Shown here: positions 19,836 to 29,279 of the stretch, piece after piece
Numbering within the stretch: the first letter of the stretch is position 1
How the letters are laid out: every line of letters starts with the position of its first letter
Source of the DNA: Bacillus sp. JCM 19058
Lineage (GTDB): Bacteria > Bacillota > Bacilli > Bacillales_H > Bacillaceae_D
Assembly (NCBI GenBank): GCA_001310555.1
Contig: BAXO01000046.1
Location: 1 to 43,203, forward strand
Direction of reading: 5' to 3'
Length of the DNA stretch: 43,203 nt
The notes under the pieces: generated by a model
What the model was told of the DNA's origin: nothing
What the model saw: only the letters and a program-made list of their open reading frames with translations
Databases searched by the model: none
Translations under genes and position numbers: made by a program

Positions 19836-21586
19836 GGATTTCCCCCCTCAGTATAATTCGTAGATGAACCTTTAAACCAGATAATGAACTTCTTGATAAA
19901 TAAAGGCCACTGCCTTTTTCGTAAGTTAACACAAGCCTTCGATGAATATTGGCTAGTCCTGTTGACTCCTGCTGCTCTTCCATATTCGTAATCCGTTGTT
20001 CCAATTGTGAGATCTCTATGGTAGAGAGCGCATCACCATTATCTTCCACCATCATAGATATTTCTCGCTGATTGAGTTGGTCAAAAGTTATTCGAAGAAA
20101 ACCATGGGCTGTTAACTTTTCTAAACCATATTTATAAGCATTTTCAATAATAGGCTGGACAATGAGCTTTGGCACTTTGATTTGTTCTACTCCTTTTGGC
20201 AATTCATCAAACTGAACAGTAATCCGCCTAGAAAAACGCATGCTTTGAATATCTGTGTATAATCTAGCATGTTTGATTTCTTCCTCGAATGAAACAAGCT
20301 TATTTTCATTTTTTGTTATAAATTTAAAATACTCTCCTAACATATTTGTAAATATTTCAATTCGCTCTGAATCTTCGGTTTTAGCTAAGGAATTTAAAAT
20401 AAAAAAAACTATTATATAAGAAATGTGGATTGATTTGTGATTGTAGCTGCTTTAGCTCCGCTTTTTGTACCATTAATGTTTGTTTATAGTTACGATCAAT
20501 TAGAGTTTTTTTAAAACGTTCCTGCATAAGATTATATCGAGTATAAATGAATCCGAATTCATCCTTTCTCTTATGATAGATAGGTGTGTCTAAACTTCCT
20601 TTTTCCATCCGTTTAAAGCTATCTACGAGTAGCAGTAATGGTCTATGAACAAGCTTATATGTGGAATACGTGTAAATAATTATTGCTATGATTGAAAATA
20701 TACTAAAAAAAACCATACCCAGTTTTTAAAAACACTTAATGGTCTTTTTACCATCTCTTCTGGTAAGTAGCTTATTGCAAATAACCCACTTTGAGCCGTA
20801 TATGCATGCTCAAAATAATAATGATTGCCATTTATATTAAAAAAAATCTTTTTCTCCTTCATCTCTTTCATAAATATAACTCAAATAAGGCTGGACAATT
20901 TGCTCAGATGCTTTACTTGATGAACTGATAATTTGCTTTCCTTCTGATACTAAAAAGATTTCACTTTCTTCATACATGTTTATAGATTTCAATGATTCCT
21001 CCAATTTCTCTTTATCTATCTCTAGCTGTATTAAATAAAGGGGCTCTCCATTAGTACTTTTTGTCATTACTGCCGCAATTAAATTAATTGAATCGTCAAT
21101 TATGATAAATGGTTGATCGTTTTTGATTCTTGAATGAAGTGTCATATACTGCAATCTATCCATGTCTTTGACTCCATGAAGAGCAGAGATGGTTTTATCT
21201 ATAGTTTGAATATGAATAAAAATATTACTTATATATGCGCTTGTATTTTTTTATCGTTGCAAGCCTATGACTCATATAATTCACATTTTGTTTTTTCTCT
21301 ACACTATCCATACTATTCCATGTTAAAGCTAATTTTTTTTAATTCACCTTCTTGCAAAAGAATATATTGCTGACTTTCCATCCATTCTATTTCTCGATCT
21401 AGTTTTTTTTAAATATGAATTCAGTTGAACAGATATATGTCTAGAAATTTCATTACTAGCATTATCATAGCTCCACAAATACAAATATAGCCCCAATAAA
21501 ATAATAGGCAAAATAACAATATGATACATGATCAGTAAGCGCACAAATAACTGTTTTCTCGTTGAATAGATTGATTTACTCAGCAA
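19825..21586 (-). CDS. YesM-like sensor histidine kinase (six frameshifts)
   Basis: Two membrane spans bracket a sensing domain of about 240 residues, followed by HAMP, the His_kinase motif LKQLQSQINPHFLYNSFF, and an HATPase domain (KYGLEKLTAHG, MMVEDNGDALS, GLANIHRRL). Broken runs: 21403-21410, 21333-21340, 20839-20846 and 20401-20408 (eight, seven needed), 21246-21252 (seven, six needed), 20705-20712 (eight, nine or six needed). Corrected, it is about 585 residues. The start is probably TTG 21586, seven bases after GGAGG, reading MLSKSIYSTRKQLF. It pairs with the downstream regulator and the upstream binding protein. Confidence 0.85.
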
Positions 21587-21622
21587 TGTTATTCCTCCAT
21601 CGCGCATTGTTAGATTCCCTTT

Positions 21623-23322
21623 TTATTTAATTTGATTTTCTTCTAGTTCTTTATAAAATTGATTAATTTCTTCTGTTATTTGATCTCCACCTAAATTTTT
21701 CCAATCAATGACAAATTCATCGAATGTTTCAATTGGACTTCCTAAAATAATGTTCATATAGACATCTAACAACTTGTAATCTAAAATCTTTTGCATTTCT
21801 CCCATTGTGTTTGACAATATACCCACGTATTTATCTAAGAGAATTTGTTCATTTTTTATATAATCATTTAATTTAGAAAAAGCTCCGTTACTACTATAGG
21901 TTAATGTCCATCCCCAACCAGTGAAATCCCTGTGATCATTTTGATAGCTTTCCATTTGTTCATGAATCGCTTTTGCCTCTCCCGTTAATTCAGAAAGTGC
22001 TCTATTTTTTTGTTGCTTCTTCAATTATTAGAAAGGCATCAAGGTTTTTCAAAGGAGGAAATGGGGTAACTGGTGATAATTTCCAAGCTGGATATGGGGT
22101 ACTATAATACGCTTCATAGTCAGCGGTCTTGCCCCAATTTTTCTCTAAATGTAAATTGATCATTTTCATAATCGCTTCTGGATGTTCATATCCCTCACGA
22201 ACGACCCAATATTCTCTTATCTGATTTTGGACAGGCACTCGTGCTTTGTCTTCACTTTGATTAGCAACAATAGGAAAGACTCCCCAGCTCGCATTATCAT
22301 CTCTCTTTACACTGTCTTGTATCAAAAAGAAGTCCATTGTTCTCCATACAGCATTCCTATCCTTCCATTCGTTATTTTCCCCCTTACTTGATTTCCATCC
22401 ATAAACATAAATTCCTCATCAATTTGTCCTGATTTATACATCTCCTGCAAAGCCAATAAAGCATCTTTAACTTCTGGTTGAATTCCCCCAAACTCAATTT
22501 CTCCACCCTCATTTTCAAACCATATTTCCGGATAAGCACCGAATCCTGCCATAAATCCACTTATCCCCATTGCTGGGTCCCAAATATATTGAGTAAGCGC
22601 TAAACCATATGTATCATGGAGTCCATTTTGATCTGGATCATCATATGTAAACGCTTTCGATATTTTCAACAAATCGTCCATAGTCTTTGGAGGAGATAAT
22701 TGCAAATTCTCCAACCAATCTGTACGAATCCAAATGTATTGAACTGCTTCTACAGAAGATTCCAATACAGGAATTCCCATCACTTTTTGGTCAATCTTCA
22801 CTACTTCAAATGGGTCAACCCCCTCTTGGTATACTACTTCCTTCGTCAAAGGGGTCATATAAGTCTCATAAGCTTCTGTTAAATCTTGAATTAATCCAGC
22901 ATTTGTTAACTCACGTAGCTGTTGAACATTTACTTTCATTGCATCTGGTAAATTCCTCGAGTCAATATCAACACCTAATTTTTGGTGATAAAGATTATCT
23001 TCTGCTATCCAATTATAATGAATATCAATTCCTAAAATCTCTTTGTACAGCCTTGTCCAACGATTATCATTTAATGTTTCCCCAGGATATTGTTCTAACA
23101 GACTTTTTAAATCATTACTTGTGTTTCGAACTAAACGAAGGTCAATAGTAGCTCGTATTTACTTAACCCTGAATGCTGATACATACTTTCCTCATGATCA
23201 TTGACAGAAAATTCTTCATTCTCATCTTCTACAATTTCAACATTTTGACATCCTTGTACAAAAGGGAGACAGATGATTAAAGTAAAGCAGATATATATAG
23301 GACACTGATTCATTTTATACAA
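21623..23322 (-). CDS. Extracellular sugar-binding lipoprotein without dedicated permeases (three frameshifts)
   Basis: Large (about 566 residues) LplA/LipO-like solute-binding protein. It has a signal peptide with lipobox-like PFVQGCQN, an acidic linker, then the binding fold (VVKIDQKVMGIPVLESSVEA, DPDQNGLHDTYGLALTQYI, NGRIGMLYGEQW). Slips: about 23157 (AAA needs AAAA, giving KIRATIDLRLVRNTSND), about 22325 (five Ts, six needed) and 22005-22011 (seven, six needed). After GAGGTG the best start is TTG 23322; GTG 23331 overlaps the ribosome binding site and ATG 23313 is also possible. It heads a binding protein/kinase/regulator triad, so it may serve sensing or supply one of the xylan permease pairs. 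Confidence 0.82.
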
Positions 23323-23392
23323 ACCATTCACCTCATTAATAATCGTTCATAAAAACATGATTTACTAGGATGAAAGACCGTTTTAGTGATTT

Positions 23393-23425
23393 AAAAAAAG
23401 GTGATGGTACTCCAATCACCCTTTT
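23393..23425 (-). terminator. Rho-independent terminator of the xylan operon
   Basis: On the minus strand GGTGAT...ATCACC (plus 23400-23405 and 23415-23420) with an inner GG/CC pair is followed by seven Ts. It stands eight bases after the GH43 stop and ends the long xylan operon. A shorter T tract on the other side could also stop opposing transcription. Confidence 0.85.
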
Positions 23426-23432
23426 TAATCTA

Positions 23433-24946
23433 TTATTTTATCCCTTTGTTTTCATAGTTAAAATAGTTAAAGTCCACAAAACCACCAGTATTTTCCGATG
23501 CATAATTAAATAATCCAACTCGACAGCCCATAAAATGATCTAATGTATAAGCCAATTGATGAGTTTCACCGATTGCTATCCAATCACTTTGATTATCTGA
23601 GTAATAAAAATCAACAGTATCCTTATTATCGACATAGTTAAAAACTGTCCTTAAATAAATACTCTCACCTTCAAATAATACGGACTCAACTATTTTATCA
23701 TGGCCACTATCCCCGCGCTTACACATCGTCACAAAACATCCATTAGATTTCTTCATAATGCCTACTGTTCCGTAATGATGCTGTAGTGCAACTAGGCCAG
23801 CTGAATCTCCAACTTTCATATTCTTTATATTTAAAGCCGTTTCCACACTACATTTAGGTCCCTCTGTCCTTTGAGTTAATGTATTTTGGGCAAACTCTAC
23901 GCTATTCGTTAAGGAACCTGTTTTGAGCCTTAAAGAACCTGGTTGTTCTGTCACAGACCAAAAATCTGGATTGGGATTATGATTCCATTGCCAATTTAGT
24001 GCTAATTTATTCTCCCTGTAATGAAAAGAATCACTGATGACGAGTGATTTTTTTTACTTTCTGGCAAATTCACTTCAAATGATGACGGTACTTTTCCATT
24101 TTTTTCCAAGCACTGGCCAATCATTTGACCAGCTTAATGGCACTAAGATCGGTATTCTTCCCACTGCACCATGGTCCTGAAATAAGAGGGAAAACCAATC
24201 CCCTTCTAAAGAATCAACAATCCCACCTTGAGCAACACCTTGGTTGAAGTAGCCAAGATCATCATCTAATATGATTTTAGATTCATAAGGACCAAATAAC
24301 TCCTTTGAACGATAGCACAACTGTCTTCTTCTTTTGTTTCCAACTTTTGGCCATTCAATAAAAATAAATAATAATACCCATTTATTTTATACGCATGACA
24401 ACCTTCACAGCGCAGTCCCATTCCCTCTTTCTCCGCTTCAAATAAAACTTGATTCACTCCTCCTTCTTTATGTGAAGTAGCATCTTTTGTTAGTTCTGTT
24501 ATTATAATGCGTCCATTCCCGTGAATAACAAACGTTCGATCTCCATCAAAAAGAAGGCAAGGATCATGATGAAGTCCTTTTAATACGTGACGTTGCCAAT
24601 GACCAGCTTCTATATCGTTTGTTTTATAAACATAAAACTGTCGAGTATCATTGCTCGAAAAGCACAAATAATACATTTTCTCGTGATACCGTAGACAGCT
24701 TGCCCACGCCCCTTGCCCATAAATATGTTGACCATCTTTTAACTGATGGCTATCATTTGAATCAAATGAATCAAATACATAGTTAACAATCTCCCAATCT
24801 CGTAAATTCGTCGATTTCATAATCGGACAACCTGGCATTGAGTGCATACTTGTGCTTGCCATATAATAGGTTTCTTCTACTCGAATGACACTCGGATCTG
24901 GTACATCAGCCCAAATAACTGGATTCTTTATTAAAATCTTACTCAT
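23433..24946 (-). CDS. GH43 beta-xylosidase/arabinofuranosidase, cytoplasmic (three frameshifts)
   Basis: Five-bladed propeller glycosidase without a signal peptide. The catalytic base Asp lies in WADVPDPSVIR, the helper Asp in HHDPCLLFDGD, and the general-acid Glu in LRCEGCHAY; a C-terminal beta-sandwich follows (ALQHHYGTVGIMKK, GCRVGLFNYAS). It probably removes xylose or arabinose from imported oligosaccharides. Slips: about 24353 (TTTTTATTG needs an extra A, giving IEWPKVGNKRRRQLCYRS), a T7 run near 24099-24105 (six needed, giving VLGKNGKVPSSF) and a T8 run near 24048-24055 (nine or six needed). Corrected, it has 504 residues. Last gene of the xylan operon, followed by a terminator. Confidence 0.87.
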
Positions 24947-24977
24947 AAGACATCCCCCTAAATGATAAACATATGAC

Positions 24978-25985
24978 TTATTCTAACTTTAACAACTCAT
25001 AATATGACTGTTTCGGCTCATGATTTTGATCAAATAAAAACGGCCAATTTTTCCTTCCTTTAACTGGAAAGTTATCTAACCAAGTATAATCATCAGCTGC
25101 ACCCCAGAAAGTCACAGATGTGATATTTTCACGATATTCCTTTAACAAAGCAAAAACTTTCCTGTATCTCTCTGCTTGAACCGATAGCATCTCATCTGTT
25201 GGTGCCTTCAGTTCCGTTCTTTTATCTTCATGTGAGAACATCGAGATGTCTAGTTCCGTAATATGTAGCTTTAAACCTAAGCTCGCATATTTTTCAATTC
25301 CTTCTTTGATTAAATGAATAGAAGGATATTCTAAATTCCAATGGCCTTGTAGCCCGATTCCATCAATTGGTATCCCTTTCTCAAGCAATGATTTCACTAA
25401 TTTATAAATCTTATCCCTTTTTTGCGGTACAAACTCGTTATAATCATTATAAAATAACAAGGCGCTTGGATCCGCTTGACGTGCATATTGAAATGCCTTT
25501 TCAATAAAGTCATCACCAATAATATCTCGCCATTTAGAGCTTCTTAAAAATTCTCCTTCTTTATCAGATATCGCTTCATTCACCACATCCCAAGCATAAA
25601 TCTTTCCATTATAACGATTCATAATCTTATCCATATGGATCTTCATTCGAGCTAATAAGGTTATTCGATCTGTTATACTTCCATCACTGTTTTCAAACAT
25701 CCATTGTGGAGTTTGATTATGCCATACTAACGTATGCCCCCTAACATTTAACTGATACTTTTCTGCAAAAGATATAAGCTCGTCTGCATCATCAAACGTA
25801 TAATCATTTTCTGCAGGATGAACACGTTCGAATTTCATTTCATTTTCAGCAGTAATACTATTAAAATGATGCCTTATTAAGTTTTTTTGTGTAACAATCG
25901 TCTTAGGTGTGACAGCTGCACCTATCAAAAAGTCCTGTTTAAAAAGAGAACTCAATTTTTTATATTCAGTCAATTGTTTTCCCAT
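24978..25985 (-). CDS. Intracellular GH10 endo-xylanase
   Basis: Complete TIM-barrel GH10 of 335 residues without a signal peptide. The acid/base Glu is in YAWDVVNEAISD and the nucleophile Glu in LHITELDISMF; other family marks are GHTLVWHNQTPQW, ITAENEMKFE and VTFWGAADDYTWL. ATG 25985 is preferred to the upstream GTG because GAGGTG lies ten bases before it. Cytoplasmic GH10 enzymes of bacilli shorten imported xylo-oligosaccharides. It sits between the lipoprotein xylanase and the GH43, and the frame is intact. Confidence 0.93.
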   Translation of the reverse strand: MGKQLTEYKKLSSLFKQDFLIGAAVTPKTIVTQKNLIRHHFNSITAENEMKFERVHPAENDYTFDDADELISFAEKYQLNVRGHTLVWHNQTPQWMFENSDGSITDRITLLARMKIHMDKIMNRYNGKIYAWDVVNEAISDKEGEFLRSSKWRDIIGDDFIEKAFQYARQADPSALLFYNDYNEFVPQKRDKIYKLVKSLLEKGIPIDGIGLQGHWNLEYPSIHLIKEGIEKYASLGLKLHITELDISMFSHEDKRTELKAPTDEMLSVQAERYRKVFALLKEYRENITSVTFWGAADDYTWLDNFPVKGRKNWPFLFDQNHEPKQSYYELLKLE

Positions 25986-26049
25986 CAAAAATATGCACCT
26001 CACCTATTAAAATTATTCTACATTTCATATAAATCGCAAACGTAAGAGG

Positions 26050-27321
26050 TTATTTTTTTTAACTCTTTTTTAAATTTCAATGGATCTACAACGGCCCAAA
26101 AAGCTGGTTTTGGCTGATGATTCTGGTCAAATAATAGCGGAGCATTCGTCCGGTTAACTGGAAAGGAATGGAGCCAAGTATGATCATCTGCAATTCCCCA
26201 AAAAAACGACTTTACTAATTTTATCCTTATGTTCCCTAAATTCAGAGAACAATTCTTTATATCGCTTAGCTTGTTTAGTTAAGATTTCTTCTGGAATATC
26301 TGTTCCATAGTCTTGATGATCATCCCATGCATAAATACTCATATCTAATTCCGTAATAATATTGTCTAACCCGAGTTCACTAAACATTTTTATCGATTCT
26401 AAAATGGATGCGATCGTCGGTTCATGAACGTCAATATGAGTCTGATGACCAATTCCATCAATAGGGATACCTTTATCTAACAGCTCTTTTACTAACTCAT
26501 AAATTAAGTTTCTTTTTTTAGGGTTATCCGTACCATAGTCATTTAAGTAAAGCTTAATTTCTGTTCCTCCGGCTTCCCTAGCAGCATGAAAAGCCGTCTC
26601 AATGTATTCGGTTCCTGTTATTTGATACCATTCACTTGCTCGCATACCATCTTTATCATCTGGTTCAATGACTTCATTCACGACATCCCATGAAGCGATA
26701 TCATCCTTATACCGATCGACGATTGTCCGAACATGAGTATCTAATCTTTCTAATAGCAGGTTCTTATTTTCTTCCCTTTTATCTGGATCGTCTTCGTCTA
26801 CCATCGGCCTTCCATCTTCATCCAGAAAAAACCAATCTCCTACTTGACTATGCCAAACTAGCGTATGAAAGCGAATTTCCATATTATGCTCCTGAGCAAA
26901 TTCGATTATCTGGTCAGCGTGATCCCAGTTGAAATTTCCTTCTGTTGGCTGAAGCGCATCAGGCTTCATTGCATTTTCAGCAACGAGCATATTCACATGC
27001 TTTTTTTAATAGCTCGGCTGTTTCCCCATACGTTTGATGTAGTTCTATAGCTGCTCCAATCGGAAAATACTCAGAAAACGTCTCAGCCATTGAAGGAATT
27101 TCATCCGGCTCTATTTGCTGATTTATTACGTCTTCACTGGTACGAATTTCCTTATCTTCATCCAATAATGGCTCGACATCTTTTTGGTCTTCTTCATAAT
27201 CAGTTTGTACAGGCACTCTTTTCTCTTCACTTGAATTAGTACCCATCGTCTGACAACCTATAATAAATAAGAGTGTAAGTAAACTAATTAACCTAATGGA
27301 TAACTTCCTTATATTACGCAC
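26050..27321 (-). CDS. Membrane-anchored GH10 xylanase lipoprotein (frameshifts)
   Basis: Signal peptide with lipobox (LLFIIGCQTM), a Glu/Asp-rich linker of about 60 residues, then a GH10 barrel: acid/base Glu in SWDVVNEVIEPDD, nucleophile Glu in NIITELDMSIYAW. Breaks: a T7 run at 27001-27007 (six needed, giving LLKKHVNMLVAENAMK) and an A7 run at 26170s-26180s before CGAC (six needed, giving VVFWGIADDHTWLHSFPVN). A T8 run at 26053-26060 read as seven gives the natural end KFKKELKK-TAA at 26050; literally the frame runs on to about 26014. Corrected, it has 422 residues. It would cut xylan at the outer membrane face next to the importers. Confidence 0.87.
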
Positions 27322-27376
27322 GGCGGCCCCCCTTATCTAAAGAGTTTCCATTAATTTCACACTGCCTTTTATTCAA

Positions 27377-28324
27377 TTACCCTACGATACCTGTACGTTC
27401 TACACTTTGAACAAAATAACGTTGTACAAATAAGTAGATAATAATTAACGGCATAATCGCTAATAGTATCCCCGTATCTTGAACCATACTTAAATAAAAC
27501 GGATCGGCTTGCGCTGCATCACCACTATCAAGAAACATCGCCAAATTATAAGGTAATGATGATAATTGAGTAGACATGACATTACTAGAAGTTAAATAGG
27601 TTGTCGTATAAAAACTATCATTCCACTGCCAAACAAATGAAAATAAAACAACAGTCACAATAGCTGGGAACGCATTTGGTAACATAATTCTAAAAAAGGT
27701 CGTTCCAACACCAGCTCCATCTATATAAGCTGCTTCCTCAATTGCCTTTGGAATCCCTCTAAAAAATTGAGTAAAAATAAAAATATATAAACCTGACTTT
27801 AAAGAATTAGCCGTAATGGAAGTTAAAATAAACGGCCAATACGAATCTAATAAATTAACTGTATTTCCTGTTAACAAAGGGATAATACCTAACATACTAA
27901 ATTCCCTTAAATTCATAAACATCGGAATAAGAATAGTTGTTGGTGGAACCAGTATCGTTAAAATTACTCCGACAAAAAGAATTTTGCTTCCTTTAAACTT
28001 TAAGCGTGCAAAAGCATAGCCTGCTAATATGCATGAAGCGGTTGTCAATATTGTTGTCATACCCGATAGAGCAAATGTATTTAATAAGGTTTCCCAATAA
28101 TTCATAATCGAGATAGCATCTCTAAAATTGTCTAATGTTAAGTTCTGTGGGATCCAGACGACAATCGGTGAATAGAGATCACTTTTATGCTTAATCGCAG
28201 TCGATACTTTTTGAAGAATTGGGTACAAAATAACAAACGATAGTCCTGCTATTAATACAAAACGAACAAAGTTCCAAGTCCAACGCTTCAAATTTTCAAA
28301 AGTGAATAAACGAGCTAGCGTCAA
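27377..28324 (-). CDS. Sugar ABC transporter permease D, MalG-type
   Basis: Intact six-span CUT1 permease with EAA loop IEEAAYIDGAGVGTTFFRIM. The open frame can start at GTG 28333, but that is only three bases after AAGGAG. TTG 28324, eight bases after it, fits better (MTLARLFTFENL, 315 residues). It is coupled to permease C upstream. Together they form the second importer core of the xylan operon. Confidence 0.9.
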   Translation of the reverse strand: MTLARLFTFENLKRWTWNFVRFVLIAGLSFVILYPILQKVSTAIKHKSDLYSPIVVWIPQNLTLDNFRDAISIMNYWETLLNTFALSGMTTILTTASCILAGYAFARLKFKGSKILFVGVILTILVPPTTILIPMFMNLREFSMLGIIPLLTGNTVNLLDSYWPFILTSITANSLKSGLYIFIFTQFFRGIPKAIEEAAYIDGAGVGTTFFRIMLPNAFPAIVTVVLFSFVWQWNDSFYTTTYLTSSNVMSTQLSSLPYNLAMFLDSGDAAQADPFYLSMVQDTGILLAIMPLIIIYLFVQRYFVQSVERTGIVG

Positions 28325-29279
28325 AGCACTCACTCCTTCTAAACGAGTATAGTTTGAAGCTTAATTTATTCTTGATAAAATACTTCTTAGAAATTAAATA
28401 CGTGCTTATTAATAAAATCAACATAATGGATACAAAATAGACCCATGCCATAGCTGAACTCAAACCAAAGTTAAAATTATCAAATCCTGTGGACATGATT
28501 ATTTCAGTTACAGGACTTCTAGAAAACGAGTCAATGATAGTATAAATTAAATTAACGAGAATCAATGGACTTACCATTGGTAAGGTAATTTTCCAAAACG
28601 CCTCATAGCCTGTTGCTCCTTCAATTTTAGAAGCTTCATACAATTGAGGAGAAATCGTTTGTATACCAGCGAGGAAAATTAAGATTTGAACACCAGATTG
28701 ACTCACGATCTCATAAATTCTTTCAACCGCACCCGTCAAATAGAGAACAATATATTCATTCATCCCCACCCTTAACATCAGTCTTTGTAATTCAAAGGCC
28801 CCTAAGGCGTTAGCTAACCCACCAGAGTTTGCATTCTGTTGATTAATCTCTTGCACTAGGCTAGTAGATTCTAAACTTAGAATCACTCCAGATGCTAATA
28901 TAACGGGTAAGAAGAAAATAGAACGAGCTAAGCTCCGACCAAAGAATTTTTGGTTTAATAGCACAGCGATAAACAAGCTAAATATAAGAATCAACGGAGC
29001 ATTTATGATGATATTCATAATCGATTCGATTAATTGTCTATTAAAATTTGTGTTTACTGTGAGAGCCTCAATAAAATTTGAAAAGCCAATAAAAGTTACC
29101 TGAATCCCTTCTGCACCCGCTTCTATATTGCTAAAACTGTACTGTAATGAAGTTACTAATGGAACTAGAAAGAAGAAGACAAAACCTAGTAGCCATGGTG
29201 TAACAAAAAGAAGACCCCAAAAAACTTTATGCCATCCATATGTTCGAAATGTTGTACCAAACCGCTTTAAGGTATTCAC
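28296..29279 (-). CDS. Sugar ABC transporter permease C, MalF/UgpA-type
   Basis: CUT1 permease with about six spans and EAA loop YEASKIEGATGYEAFWKITL. GTG 29279 overlaps the stop of the DUF5696-like gene (GTGA). As given the frame runs 327 residues and overlaps permease D by 29 bases, but relatives end KKYFYQE-stop. One extra T at about 28378-28381 produces exactly that, with the stop at 28366. So the last roughly 24 residues are probably an artefact of a missing base. It pairs with permease D. Confidence 0.88.
   Translation of the reverse strand: MNTLKRFGTTFRTYGWHKVFWGLLFVTPWLLGFVFFFLVPLVTSLQYSFSNIEAGAEGIQVTFIGFSNFIEALTVNTNFNRQLIESIMNIIINAPLILIFSLFIAVLLNQKFFGRSLARSIFFLPVILASGVILSLESTSLVQEINQQNANSGGLANALGAFELQRLMLRVGMNEYIVLYLTGAVERIYEIVSQSGVQILIFLAGIQTISPQLYEASKIEGATGYEAFWKITLPMVSPLILVNLIYTIIDSFSRSPVTEIIMSTGFDNFNFGLSSAMAWVYFVSIMLILLISTYLISKKYFIKNKLSFKLYSFRRSECFDASSFIHF

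Noticed and set aside
12699..21586. Reading both sugar-sensing kinase/regulator pairs as true pseudogenes
   Set aside because: Breaks coincide with A/T runs, corrected lengths are all multiples of three, and catalytic motifs are perfectly kept, which decay would not do.
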